Source of the DNA: Fragilariopsis cylindrus CCMP1102
Taxonomy: Eukaryota; Bacillariophyta; Bacillariophyceae; Bacillariales; Bacillariaceae
Length of the DNA: 64,000 nt
NCBI GenBank assembly: GCA_900095095.1
Contig: FMBT01000291.1
Span: 1,054,001 to 1,118,000, forward strand
Reading direction: 5' to 3'
The position numbers and the translations under genes were made by a program. This document shows, one piece after another, positions 54,371-64,000 of this stretch; position 1 is the first letter of the stretch; each line of letters starts with the position of its first letter. The notes beneath the pieces are model-generated. The model saw only the letters and a program-made list of their open reading frames with translations. It was not told where the DNA came from and made no database searches.

Positions 54371-54995
54371 TCATTCCTCCCTCTTGGTTGCAATGGCAGA
54401 TAATGGTTGTGCAGGAGCGGGAACGGGTGGCAGTGTCGTCGACGATTGAGTTGGTGGTGGTGCTACTACTACCGGTGCGATGGGTTGTTGATGAGTTGCT
54501 TCAGAATGTTGCTGAATCGCTTGAGTAATGAATTGTGGCGGTACTAGGGTAGCACCCGGAAGGAAATTTGTTTGACGTTGACCACCAGCGGTTGCAGCAG
54601 CAGCTACTGCCGCTTGTTGCATAGCCAAGGCAGTCATGGTATCATTATATGCCTGTTGAGCGGAGGATCCGTTAGTCGGAGCAGTCTGTGCCAATGAATT
54701 AAGGCTAACTCCTGGGATACTACCTTGTTGCATACCCTGAACAGCCGCTTGCATCGCAGCTGCTGCCGCCTGTTGAAAGTTTGCCATTGCTTGCATTGTT
54801 GCACCAGTTTGCATTACCGGGAAACTAGGATACGATAATGATGATGGTGCGGCCACATATGTACCGGCTGGAGCTGCAGTAGCAGTGATGACGGCGGACG
54901 TTGCGGCTTGGACAGGTACATTAGTAGAATTTGCGGTGGTCGATGTCGATGATTGTGGTGTTAGTTCACTCGTGTTGGATGCCGGTAAATTTTGT

Positions 54996-55030
<35 letters not shown>

Positions 55031-55528
55031 TTGGTCTACTGTCTTGGTACTTTCAATCACAGATACCTGGGCTTGGGCCTGCATAAGTAAACGGGTTAGT
55101 TCGTCGTTTTGATGCTTGATTGTTCCATTCGCTCGTGAAAAGAAGATGACACTTCGTTGAAGATCTTCGACCATCACCTTTTTCCTTCTTCGAGATTCGC
55201 GTGCTGCCTTTCGGTTCTGTTCAAGACGAGTCTCACGAGCCTTATTTGGTGTTTTTGTGGTTACTCGTTTAGTACTATTAATGACAGATAATTGTTGTTG
55301 ATATTTATCATCCTTCGGCGTCATTTTCATTATCTTAGTTTGAGGCTCTTCTGTCGTCATGCTAGCAGCTGTCTGCTGAATTACATCATCATTATCATTT
55401 GATAAATTACTTTCGCTAGTACTTGTAGTAATATTTCTGTTGCTTTCGTCCTCGTCTTCTGTCTTTTTGCGCTTCCTGATTGGAAGTTGCGACGATGTTG
55501 TTTGCGGTTTGAACTCTGTCATTTCCAC
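54371..55528 (-). CDS. bZIP transcription factor, Gln/Ala-rich C-terminus
   Basis: 385 residues, single exon. The basic region RLEQNRKAARESRRRKK has the invariant Asn105-x7-Arg113, followed by a short leucine-zipper-like stretch (MVEDLQRSVIFF, then LTRLLMQ). An N-terminal KRKK patch could act in nuclear import. The C-terminal two thirds is rich in Gln, Ala and Thr, with a CAG/CAA-encoded Gln run, typical of activation regions. Diatom bZIPs include light- and CO2-responsive factors, but this one cannot be assigned to a subgroup by eye. The shared upstream region with the SAC3-like gene contains TGACGT-type sites. Confidence 0.9.
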
Positions 55529-55743
55529 GATGTGTTTGCTGCTGCAATTCGTTACGGTAGCTAAATCTAGCTACTTGGAATCAATTGGATTGGGTACTGT
55601 TTTTGTTTCGAATTCTTGTGTACTGTACAGTGTATTAAATAAGAGAGATGTGAGATAATAGTGAGTACATAAAAGTACTAAGCAAGCAACACTCCTTTCC
55701 CGGGTATTTCATTAAAAAGTTAGTCACTTGCGTGACGATATCA

Positions 55744-55749
55744 TGACGT
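55744..55749 (+). promoter_or_regulatory. TGACGT motif
   Basis: Core bZIP half-palindrome about 220 bp upstream of the bZIP start. It matches the CO2/cAMP-responsive core known from Phaeodactylum promoters; function here is inferred. Confidence 0.3.
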
Positions 55750-55916
55750 AGCGTTGGCTACAAATACAGAAAAACTTGAATTTTATTTCCGGATTAATTT
55801 TTTGACGCCACGGGAGTGCGCTCGTTCTCAGCGAAGAATGAATGGCAGATTGGTTTTGAGAACAAATTCGTCCGCGTCATCATGAATGGCAGATTGGTTT
55901 TGATGTCAAATTCACA

Positions 55917-55924
55917 TGACGTCA
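55917..55924. promoter_or_regulatory. TGACGTCA palindrome (CRE type)
   Basis: A full CRE palindrome, about 390 bp upstream of the bZIP start and 370 bp upstream of the SAC3-like start. A bZIP dimer could bind it, so autoregulation is possible (inference). Confidence 0.4.
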
Positions 55925-56291
55925 ACTTCTATCACCCTGATCGAAAACAGGGGTCATAAAAAAAATTATTACCCCTGATCGAAACATCCCCCCTTTATTC
56001 AACCGCCCCTGAATCTCTCTTGCAAAGACTTGATGTTCCTTTTTTTTCAATCCTAAAACGAAGAAAGACAATGAGAGAAACTAGAAAAGAGCAGAGAGCA
56101 GAGACCCAGATACAATACTGATACATGTATACATACCCCTGAGTAGTGAACAACGACAAACACACAGAGAGACAATGAGAACAAATTAAATTACACCATT
56201 AATAATCATTCATTAACTTTTACTTCATTTGACTTTCTTGTCCTAAACTTTCACTTGTACTTCTATTGAGAGTAGAACTACTACTGCAATC

Positions 56292-58872
56292 ATGTACAAT
56301 CAATATCAGGCCCAGCAATATCAGCAACAACAGCCTTCCTCGTCATCACAGGGAGGAGGCGGTGGGAACATGGAATGGAATGGCACGTCGTGGGTGCAAA
56401 TACAAGTACAATCGCAACCGTATAATAATGATATTAATAATAATAACAACAACAACGTCGTTCCTCCGAATCCTGTCCAAACCTATACTCAATATTATCA
56501 CGGCTGGACTAAGCGTGCAGAGGAACTAAAGACTTTACGTAATGGCAACAATAGTCAGGAGAAGGCAAATAATCCTCAATGGGCAACCTATTATGCAGAA
56601 GAGTCGTCGCGAGCGGCTCACCACTTCCACTCATATCCCCAATCCACGACGGCTCCCTTTTCTTTGCCACCCGCGCCGCCAGATGCGAACAACAACAACA
56701 ACAACAACAACAACCGTGCTGTATCCACAACGGCGGTGAGATCGTCCAGCAGTACAACAGGTAATACGTCATCGGCGTCATCGTCGTCCAATCCCGTTGG
56801 TTCTGTTACGAGGTACGTAAAACGTAATATGGAACGACACGAAGTAAAAAACAATCCACAGTTGAAGAAACTTGTACAAGGTGAAATTGAAAGGCAACTC
56901 GCTGCTGCTATACAACAAGGGAGTTTGCAGTCCAAAAATTGGGATGAGTTGCCATTGATAGATTTGGGGATACATGTAACAACAACTGCTCCGTACCAAC
57001 AACAACAAGCACCGCCTCCACCACCGCCGCCTCCTCCACCGCCTCCACCACCACAACTGCAACAACAACAACAGCAACCATACAATGGTCATCATTACTA
57101 CGAACATAACTCTTCTGTTGGGAAGAACAATTATTATGGTAACTACAACAATAATATGAACAATAATATGAACAATAACAATAACGTTGTGGAAAATAAT
57201 AATACCAAAAATCAATCGTCCTCGGTCAACAGTAAGACGACCAATTACTATGGACCCAATGCTCCCATTCAAAGTAACCCCCTCTCCTCCTTTTCTCCTT
57301 CCTTCTCTTCAACTTCCCCACAGAACCCAAACAAAAAGCATATTCATAATCATAAGAAACAAAATAATAATAAGAAACGTCATCGTCATCATCAAGAAGA
57401 AGAAGATGAAGATTTCATGTCCCTTGAAAGTATATACGGACCTAGTAGCAAAAAGAAGAATCGCAAGAAGAACACAATTCCAACAGATATACACGACAGT
57501 GGATTGGACGTTTCCCGGCAGACGTTGAGCAAACGTGCCAATCGCTTTTCTTCAAGTAGTAGTGGAGGGATTCACAACACAAGTAATGATGATAATCACG
57601 ACAAGTACATGGGTAAACGTACAATTGGTGGATCCAATGTAACGCTAGACGAGGGGGATTATGAAAAAATGACTGTCAAGGGTACGTCAACGATTTGTGA
57701 AAAGGAGTATCTTCGACTAACACAAAAACCACGTCCTGAACTCGTCCGTCCGCTGAATATTCTACAACAACATCTGTGTAATCTCCAACATGAATATTAC
57801 GGCGTATCGTATAGTAGTAATGAAAGTAGTTGTAGTAGTAATGTCAAAAACGATGATGATAAAGATAACGTCGATGGGAGTAAGATTCTCCTAGAAAAGA
57901 TGCGAACCCCACAAGACAAATGGAATACACTTGATAGACCTAAATCATCAAAGCACCGTCCTCGACATGACTACTTGTGGTTTTGTAGTCAATTGAAGGC
58001 TATTCGTCAGGATTGCACAGTACAGCGCATCCAAGACGATTTTGCAGTGGAAGTTTATGAGACACACGCAAGAATAGCACTACAAGAAGGTGATTTGAAT
58101 GAATAGTAAGTACGATGATGTGCATAATAGACAATGTTTAAATGGGGATAATGTGAAAGTTGACATATTTATATTGGAATTGAAAATCTCACATTAATCG
58201 CGCATTTTTTTTTCCTTAACCTCGACCAGTAATCAATGTCAAACACAGCTGAAACAGCTATATAATAATAGTCCATCCACAGGTAGCAGTGAAAGCGTGA
58301 ATATCGTCGAAGATGATGCTGTTGATAATAAAAAGGGTTCGTCTTTCGTTTGGAAAAACCAGGAAGAATTCATTGCGTATAGGCTCTTGTATTATGTATA
58401 TTTATCAACAAACGAAAAATATTCAGGTGGATCGTCGGATATGTTTCATATTATTCAATCACTTACATCAGCACAACGGAGTCATCCCGCAATTCATCAC
58501 GCTCTTAAAGTTCGTGAAGCAATTGCTTGTTCTGATTATTGTTGGTTCTTTCGTTTTGCACACAAGAAGAGTCCCAATTTGGGACTCTTTCTAATAGACC
58601 TTTTGGTTCCTAGTATGCGTTTGCGAGGTTTGAGACGAATTGCTAAGGCGTATCGTCCATCGGTTGGTTTCAGTTATTGTTTGCAACAATTAGGATTTTG
58701 TGAAGGTAATGGGGATGATGATGATAGCAACATTGATGAATGCGAAACGAGGGATAGTATCGAGGTAGGAAAATCGTGGCTAGTTAGTTTTGGTGCGGTT
58801 ATTGACGGTTCCATCTTCGTCACGAAGGACAGTGAGATTAGAGTTCCTGTTACGAAAAGAAGAATTCGCTGA
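56292..58872 (+). CDS. SAC3/GANP-domain protein, LENG8/Thp3-like
   Basis: Exons 56292-58105 and 58230-58872, in phase, 818 residues. The N-terminal half is low complexity: Gln, Asn, Ser and a Pro run. A basic KKKNRKKN patch and the LTQKPRPELVRPLNILQQHL segment introduce the SAC3/GANP domain. Its best-kept part reads YLWFCSQLKAIRQDCTVQRI, then [32 protein letters not shown], bridging the exon join. The end has AYRPSVGFSYCLQQLGF and a winged-helix-like tail. This is the order of human LENG8 and yeast Thp3, which work with Csn12 in mRNA elongation and splicing, rather than of TREX-2 SAC3 itself. Confidence 0.87.
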
Positions 58873-59334
58873 TCTAGTAGTAGATTTGAGTGTATCAATG
58901 ATGTCAACAACAACATTTTATTTCTCATTTGTCACAATCCTTTAAAAAATATTTATCCCAAGATGCATCAAATAATTATATTATATAATTTATATCTTTG
59001 GAATAAAATTACATCTACTCTCTTCCAACCTCTGTCTTTCTTAAGACTGGCTATTATAGCAGTATAAATTAAATACTGTTTTACAGCAATAATATTATTA
59101 GTTTCTTTTCTTTGTACGAGCGTTTTTGCGACATCGTTACACAATGTTGGAACTGTACGTTATTAAGTGTTTGGAAGAACAAATGGATGCAAGGGATTTC
59201 TTATTTTTTAAGGTTTTGCGTGCGTTTCCGAGTACGAGATTCCGGTTTCAGTAATATGATCGTACCGGTATTATATGCAATTTAAAATATTCCAGCAAGT
59301 CGTTTCGGATGTTTGTTTTATTAATATACTGTAA
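58873..59334. other. Intergenic, convergent 3' ends
   Basis: 460 bp of AT-rich sequence; nothing recognised. Confidence 0.45.
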
Positions 59335-59955
59335 TCACGCTTTATCCGCCGCCGCATTCTTCTTCTGTGAAGAAACTTCAGCTTCTTTTTTTCGGCAATT
59401 CTCTAAAGCCCGGAATAAAGATTCCATAGCTTTCGTTCGCGGATCCCACGAACCAAAGGTAACCTCTTGTGATGACGACGACGGTGACGAAGTTATCGAC
59501 AATAACTCTTGACATAACTCATCCGCAATGGTGTTGTTAGTATCTTGTCCTACTTGGACGGACGTTGCTTTCGTTCCATTCACAGAAACCGTCGCCACTC
59601 GTTCTAGGTAGTAGCTCGAACCATAAAGCGAACCAACGACTAGTCCGACTTGGGCAGACGCTACTGCCATAAATGGAGTAACGACCAGATCTACAAATGA
59701 TCGGAATGAACCAGGAGGACCTGTCATCTTTAGGATTGTGCTCCGTAATGGTGTAAACAGCAAGCCGGCCGTCATGAATGCGAAACTGCCTTCCAATGAT
59801 CCTGGTGGTAGCAATGTCTCTGTCTCATTGGGATCCTTTCGTTTTAGAAAAATTGTTCGAATGGAGTCAGCGGCCTTCATTGCTTCGACCAGAGAAAGAT
59901 GATTCTTGGATTCGTCATCATCGATACTATTGAGAACATCGTCGGACTGAGACAT
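59335..59955 (-). CDS. Unknown protein with two membrane segments
   Basis: 206 residues from MSQSDDVLNS; the frame is open a further 21 codons, but the upstream stretch is purine-repeat leader. Two hydrophobic segments (GSFAFMTAGLLFTPL and SFVDLVVTPFMAVASAQVGLVVGSLYG) sit mid-protein. A Ser-rich linker follows, then a helical end (KAMESLFRALENCRKKEAE). Probably an organelle membrane protein; family not recognised. Confidence 0.6.
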   Translation of the reverse strand: MSQSDDVLNSIDDDESKNHLSLVEAMKAADSIRTIFLKRKDPNETETLLPPGSLEGSFAFMTAGLLFTPLRSTILKMTGPPGSFRSFVDLVVTPFMAVASAQVGLVVGSLYGSSYYLERVATVSVNGTKATSVQVGQDTNNTIADELCQELLSITSSPSSSSQEVTFGSWDPRTKAMESLFRALENCRKKEAEVSSQKKNAAADKA

Positions 59956-61081
59956 GTTAGTAACGGTTCTAGGATATGTATCTCTCTCGTCTCCTCTCTT
60001 CCTTTCTCCCTCACACACTCTCCTTTCTTCTCTCTCTAATTATCATTGAACATTCCTAACATCAGATCAACAGATATATATCAGATCATTTTTTTAATGT
60101 TACTGTATGCTGAGTTCTGCTGTGTTGTTGTCGAATTCTTTTTCCAGCGACTTGATTTGAGAAAATCGAATTAGCTGGCATCATCGAAACCCCGCTTCCC
60201 CCCAACAGATTTCAAGCAAAGTAACAGTACAGTAGCTGTTTGAATCAGAGTCAGTCATCTTGACATATATGAGCATAGTATTGGCACCCTTGACTCTAAT
60301 TGAATAGAGCGAGCATGATAACGATGACTCTGATTATGTTTAAAGTCAATAATGTCAACAAATGTGACTATTCTAGGAGGGGTTTTACTTTGTAATCAAA
60401 CAACACATGCATGATACTATAATTTCTTCTGTAATGATACTGGATCTTGTCTTAGAGTTTTGGTCCTACCATACTGCAAGTTTTCAGACAAAGAGTTATA
60501 TTGCAATACACTGCAAGATAAAGCTGAAACTTATATTTTCTAAACCATAGGATAAGGAATTAGGAATCAGAAAAAAATAGATAGGTTCATTGAAATTTCT
60601 ATTTTGGAAAGTAGAGTAGTTAGTAAGGACTAATTTACAAAGAAAAATAAATGACAAAAAATCAATAACATATTGATTGCTACCTAAACCTGAGAGAAAG
60701 AAACTCGCCAATGACCATTGAGCCAGAAGGTAGACTTGAAGGACATACATAGTAATAGATACACTACACTGGTAACACGGCCATCTCTGCTTCAATTCTT
60801 AAAAAAATCATTCTGAATTCTAAAAAACTAGTATTAAAAATTATTCAGAACTTCCACGTGTAAGCTACTGTCTGATCTTACATCATTAGATTTTACTTGT
60901 ACGTCGACGGTACAACAACGTACGCAATAGCATACATACAGAGATAACGGTAGAACGGCGGTAGCCATCACAAACATATGTCAAACAGCAAAAACACATT
61001 TTTCATTTCCAACGAAAGAAAACAAGGTTTCGACGAACATAATACTCGCATTGTGCCCTCAGCCGGATAATAATAACGACG
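59956..61081. other. Intergenic, divergent promoters
   Basis: About 1.1 kb. A CT-rich run at 59985-60035 is the purine-rich leader of the minus-strand gene. A 99-codon hydrophobic minus-strand frame at 60496-60795 is unsupported. Confidence 0.45.
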
Positions 61082-61835
61082 ATGAAAGCTTCCATACTTC
61101 TTTTAGGAGTTTTGACTCCAGCTCTCGCCTGGATTCCGGCAAGCAGATCGATTTCGAAGAATAAGATTTCTCAATTAAATGCTGCTTCGTATGGGAGTCT
61201 CCACGGAGATAATTCTTGTTACTTACCATTGAAACAACTAGACCAAGACTACTACGGTCCTCGGATCGTTCAGGTATGATTGCTGTTGTTTTTGTCGTCG
61301 TGCTGTTTATCTTCATTTATCCTTTTTAAAATTCATTTGTACTCATATATATTTTTCTTTTCTTTCTCTCATAAAGATTGCCGGTGCCTATCCCGGAATA
61401 ACGAGAGAAGAATTTTACGCCACGCAATCGGAACCTCCACCGGAACCAGGGCAATGGAATTATGACTTTAGTGACCCCGATGGACCACAACTTGGAACAG
61501 TGGCAATTGAGGGTAGTAATGTTGTGGCGGTTTGTGAAGATCCTGTTGTAATAATTGCAGAGCACACATCGCTTTCTATCCCATTACCTGAATCTATAAA
61601 GGAACCGGTCGATATTGTCGTGTTAGTAGATAGAGATTTAAATCGATTCGCAGAAAGAAAATTCCTTGTACTTGATGTAGGTGAGGATGCATTAATAATT
61701 GCAGCATTCCCATTTAAAACAGACTTGCCTCCAAATTGCGAAATCCTGGGGCAGGCCGTTCTTTGCCAAGTGCCGTGGCTACCGAGTATGAAACCTACCA
61801 AATCAGGGTTCCTAGAAGCGGATGAATATTTCTAG
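61082..61835 (+). CDS. Unknown plastid-targeted protein
   Basis: Exons 61082-61273 and 61377-61835, 216 residues. MKASILLLGVLTPALA-WIPASRS is a signal peptide with an aromatic residue after the cleavage site, the diatom plastid-import pattern. The mature part includes GAYPGITREEFYATQSEPP, WNYDFSDPDGPQLGTVAIEGS, VVAVCEDPVVIIAEHTSLSI and PVDIVVLVDRDL. These look strongly conserved, and the second half is beta-rich. I have the impression of a conserved algal plastid family but cannot name it or its role. Intron donor GTATGA is slightly unusual. Confidence 0.72.
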
Positions 61836-62311
61836 AGGGAAGTTCAAAGCAGTCGTCTTGGATATAACAATCAGCCCAAATAACTTAACTAATAGCCCCA
61901 CAACCGTGTACCTATTTTGGAGAAGTACAAGCATACAAACTGTACCAGTTTTGAGTTATAGTTTCTGATTGATTTATGTCTCACGATTGAACCTAAAATT
62001 ATCTAATAATAAGGATCAATAGCTAATACTATAACATGCTATGTGTTTGTATGAATATGATAAATGCTTTTATATGGATCTTTTCTTGTGTTTCGCCTTA
62101 CCAATTCATTGCCGTACACCACATGGGATCGTATGTGTTAATAGTAGACTCTATATTTGTATCGTAAGAAACACACAAAACTATCCAGAACTATTATTGT
62201 TGCAGTTACCATAATGATTAAATTTCCCAACAGAAGAGTTATGTTCCTAGTAATGATGACCATTGTATGGTTGCTGTTGCTGTTGATGAATATGATGTTA
62301 GCTCTATAATC
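61836..62311. other. Intergenic, convergent 3' ends
   Basis: 475 bp, AT-rich. No gene seen. Confidence 0.45.
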
Positions 62312-63740
62312 CTATCTCTTTTGTTTTTTTCTTTTGCATTTTGTGGGACTATCCAAACTGGAAGAATCGACAGCTTGTAAGATCTTTTTCACCCCAGACG
62401 TGATACCCACCTCTTTCATATCATTTTTGTTCATCCATCGCATTTGTTTTCCCGAAATAGTAGTCCATTCTAAGTCGCTTCCAAGATCTACATAAAGATT
62501 TCCGACTTCTATCCACATATGGTGTCGAACATGACTAAAAATATGTTCTAATGGGTCCTTCTTGGCATGACGCGACAAGTCGGAGATGGTCGTGGTAATG
62601 TCATCATTCGGATGATCCAAAAACAAGTCCTTGACGAGCAACTTGGACAGGGATCGATCGCGGTCTGCTTTACTCGGTATCTTTATTAAACCTGATTGAT
62701 TCTTCTTCTTGTCTTTGATTCGTACGGTGCATACATTGGGGAACTCCCATTGTCCAGCCAGTAATCCTTTACTGGGTCGTTTTATCATAAGATAACGGAC
62801 GCTATAGTCGTCTTCGATGTCATTACTTTCGCCATCGATGTTAGACATACGATTCAGAAGGACCGCAACGGCAAGATCTTCTTCTCGTTTTTCTTTTTTG
62901 GGCGGATCAGTTGGAAATACTGAGTGACCGAGTTTTGCGGCTTCTTCTTGCGTACTATCGGAACAAATCGATTCTCGGAATTGATCTATGATATTTTGGG
63001 TCGCATCGTGGTCACAAAACTCGCATTTTGAAGTATTGTTCTTTTGTGACGTAGTAGTAGTAAATAATTCTGCTTCGTTCTTTCCATCGTCGTCATCTTG
63101 TAGAGCAGCGAGATAGGAACGACCGAGTAGCGTACTTAAGTAATATTCTGTAAGCGGATCTCGATCGTCGATACCTGAACCTGATGGTGCACAATATGTG
63201 GCGCCAAGTTCCATAAGAGCTTGATTGACCATACCAGGTGAACTTCCATCTCCAGCCTCAACAATTTGACCAGCTAATTTCCAACCCAGCTTATCCTTAA
63301 GAATGGGGTGCTTAATATGATTAGCAATCCCTCTTAATCGTGATAAGACTCTACAAACATTCCCATCCACAACAGGGACACAAACATCAAAAGCAATTGA
63401 TGCAATAGCTGCAGCAGTGTATGGACCTATCCCCTGAATCTTAGACAGCCCTTGAGGTGTCGTAGGCAATTTCCCATCTAACTCTTTAACAACATATTTA
63501 GCACCCTGATGTAGATATCGTGCCCGTCTATAAAATCCTAACCCTATTATATACACAATTAATTGATTAGAATGAATGAATGAATGAATGATATCGACAG
63601 GATTAAAAAGAATTAAGAAAGAACAGAACAGAACAGAACAGAACACAACATAACATACTACGACTGACCTGCCCAATGTGCGTTAACTTCATCTTCGGTA
63701 GCTGCTGCTAATTCGTATACGGTAGGAAAAGATTTCATCC
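62312..63740 (-). CDS. MUTYH: MutY-type A/G-specific adenine DNA glycosylase, 5' end beyond the window or unresolved
   Basis: Two exons are clear: 63740-63669 and 63543-62312, phase-consistent. They begin KSFPTVYELAAATEDEVNAHWAG and GLGFYRRARYLHQGAKY, the MutY region following the first catalytic helices. The helix-hairpin-helix reads IQGIGPYTAAAIASIAF and the catalytic Asp lies in VPVVDGNVCRVLSRL. The protein removes adenine paired with 8-oxoguanine. The iron-sulfur ligands are spread out: GATYC, then about 55 extra residues, then CEFC and a later Cys. A Nudix-like C-terminal domain follows (MIKRPSKGLLAGQWEFPNV). The acceptor at 63741-63742 shows that upstream exons with the N-terminal helices exist; I do not see them before the window edge. 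Confidence 0.88.
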
Positions 63741-64000
63741 CTATTTGTTATTGTTATTGTAATTGTTGTTGCAATTTGTGTTATTGGTGTTGTTGTTGTT
63801 GTTGTTGTTTCGGAGGCGTTTTTTGTTTTGTTTGGTTTCGAATCGAAATATAGAAAGTTAGAAACATTGAGAAAAACGCTGATTAAGTCAATCATTATCT
63901 TGGAATATTAATATACGTGCGAAGAAACGAATTACGGTATATAACCTCTATAGTAACTTCTCTGATGTATATAAGTTAAGTTTATTGCTGGATTGGTTGT
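63741..64000. other. Intron or upstream region of the MutY gene
   Basis: Begins with a splice acceptor on the minus strand. Contains a GTT trinucleotide run at about 63788-63810. No MutY-like coding sequence is recognised here. Confidence 0.4.

Larger units (their letters stand above)
55529..56291. other. Divergent promoter region
   Basis: 763 bp between the bZIP gene (minus) and the SAC3-like gene (plus). Contains two copies of GAATGGCAGATTGGTTTTGA (about 55839 and 55884) and two TGACGT-type motifs. Confidence 0.6.

Noticed and set aside
60496-60795. 99-codon hydrophobic minus-strand frame
   Set aside because: AT-rich intergenic sequence translating to hydrophobic residues; no support.
1-64000. 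tRNA, rRNA and snRNA genes
   Set aside because: Scanned by eye for TTC-loop motifs with matching stems and found none convincing; a covariance-model search would be needed to exclude them.

Overview
The window is nuclear DNA of a diatom. The evidence is a silicon transporter (SIT) with the family's paired EGxQ/GRQ motifs, a fucoxanthin-chlorophyll light-harvesting protein with an ASA-FAP plastid-targeting motif, and many compact genes with one to three GT-AG introns of roughly 100-280 bp. Base composition is AT-rich and simple repeats encode runs of Asp, Asn, Gln and Ser. I cannot name the species. I found no tRNA, rRNA or CRISPR array.

Region 1 (1-2832): a calmodulin-dependent-type protein kinase and a small single-span membrane protein.

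Region 2 (2833-18114): the standout. It is a single, apparently recent, 15.3-kb DNA transposon. Its ends are about 176-bp imperfect terminal inverted repeats, followed inward by clusters of short palindromes built on ACAAGGTGAAA. It carries a DDE transposase at the right end and about seven more genes: two related coiled-coil proteins with identical C2HC finger spacing near opposite ends, a long spliced minus-strand gene, a protein with an internally duplicated domain, and three smaller unknown proteins. The genes alternate in strand. Tandem arrays sit in the main divergent promoter region and direct repeats lie downstream of genes. No capsid or polymerase gene is visible, so I read it as a giant cut-and-paste transposon with cargo. 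Its long frames are nearly all open, which suggests it moved recently.

Region 3 (18115-64000): ordinary host genes, mostly well separated. In order: membrane beta-propeller protein; SIT; POLE3/Dpb4-like histone-fold protein; hemerythrin-like protein; F-box/LRR-like protein; MYND finger/MSS51-C protein; HI0933-type flavoprotein; unknown membrane protein; short-chain dehydrogenase; unknown type II membrane protein; FCP; YchJ/SEC-C protein; HD-like membrane protein; DJ-1/PfpI protein; phosphopantetheine adenylyltransferase-like protein; METTL17/Rsm22; CAP-domain protein; bZIP factor; SAC3/LENG8-like protein; unknown two-span protein; unknown plastid protein; and the 3' part of a MutY glycosylase running off the right edge.

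A cross-cutting observation is that several conserved host genes show single-base frame breaks, nearly all equivalent to loss of one base. This looks more like assembly indels than gene decay, and gene models should be read with that in mind. Exon joins given here were worked out by hand from splice signals, reading phase and family knowledge.
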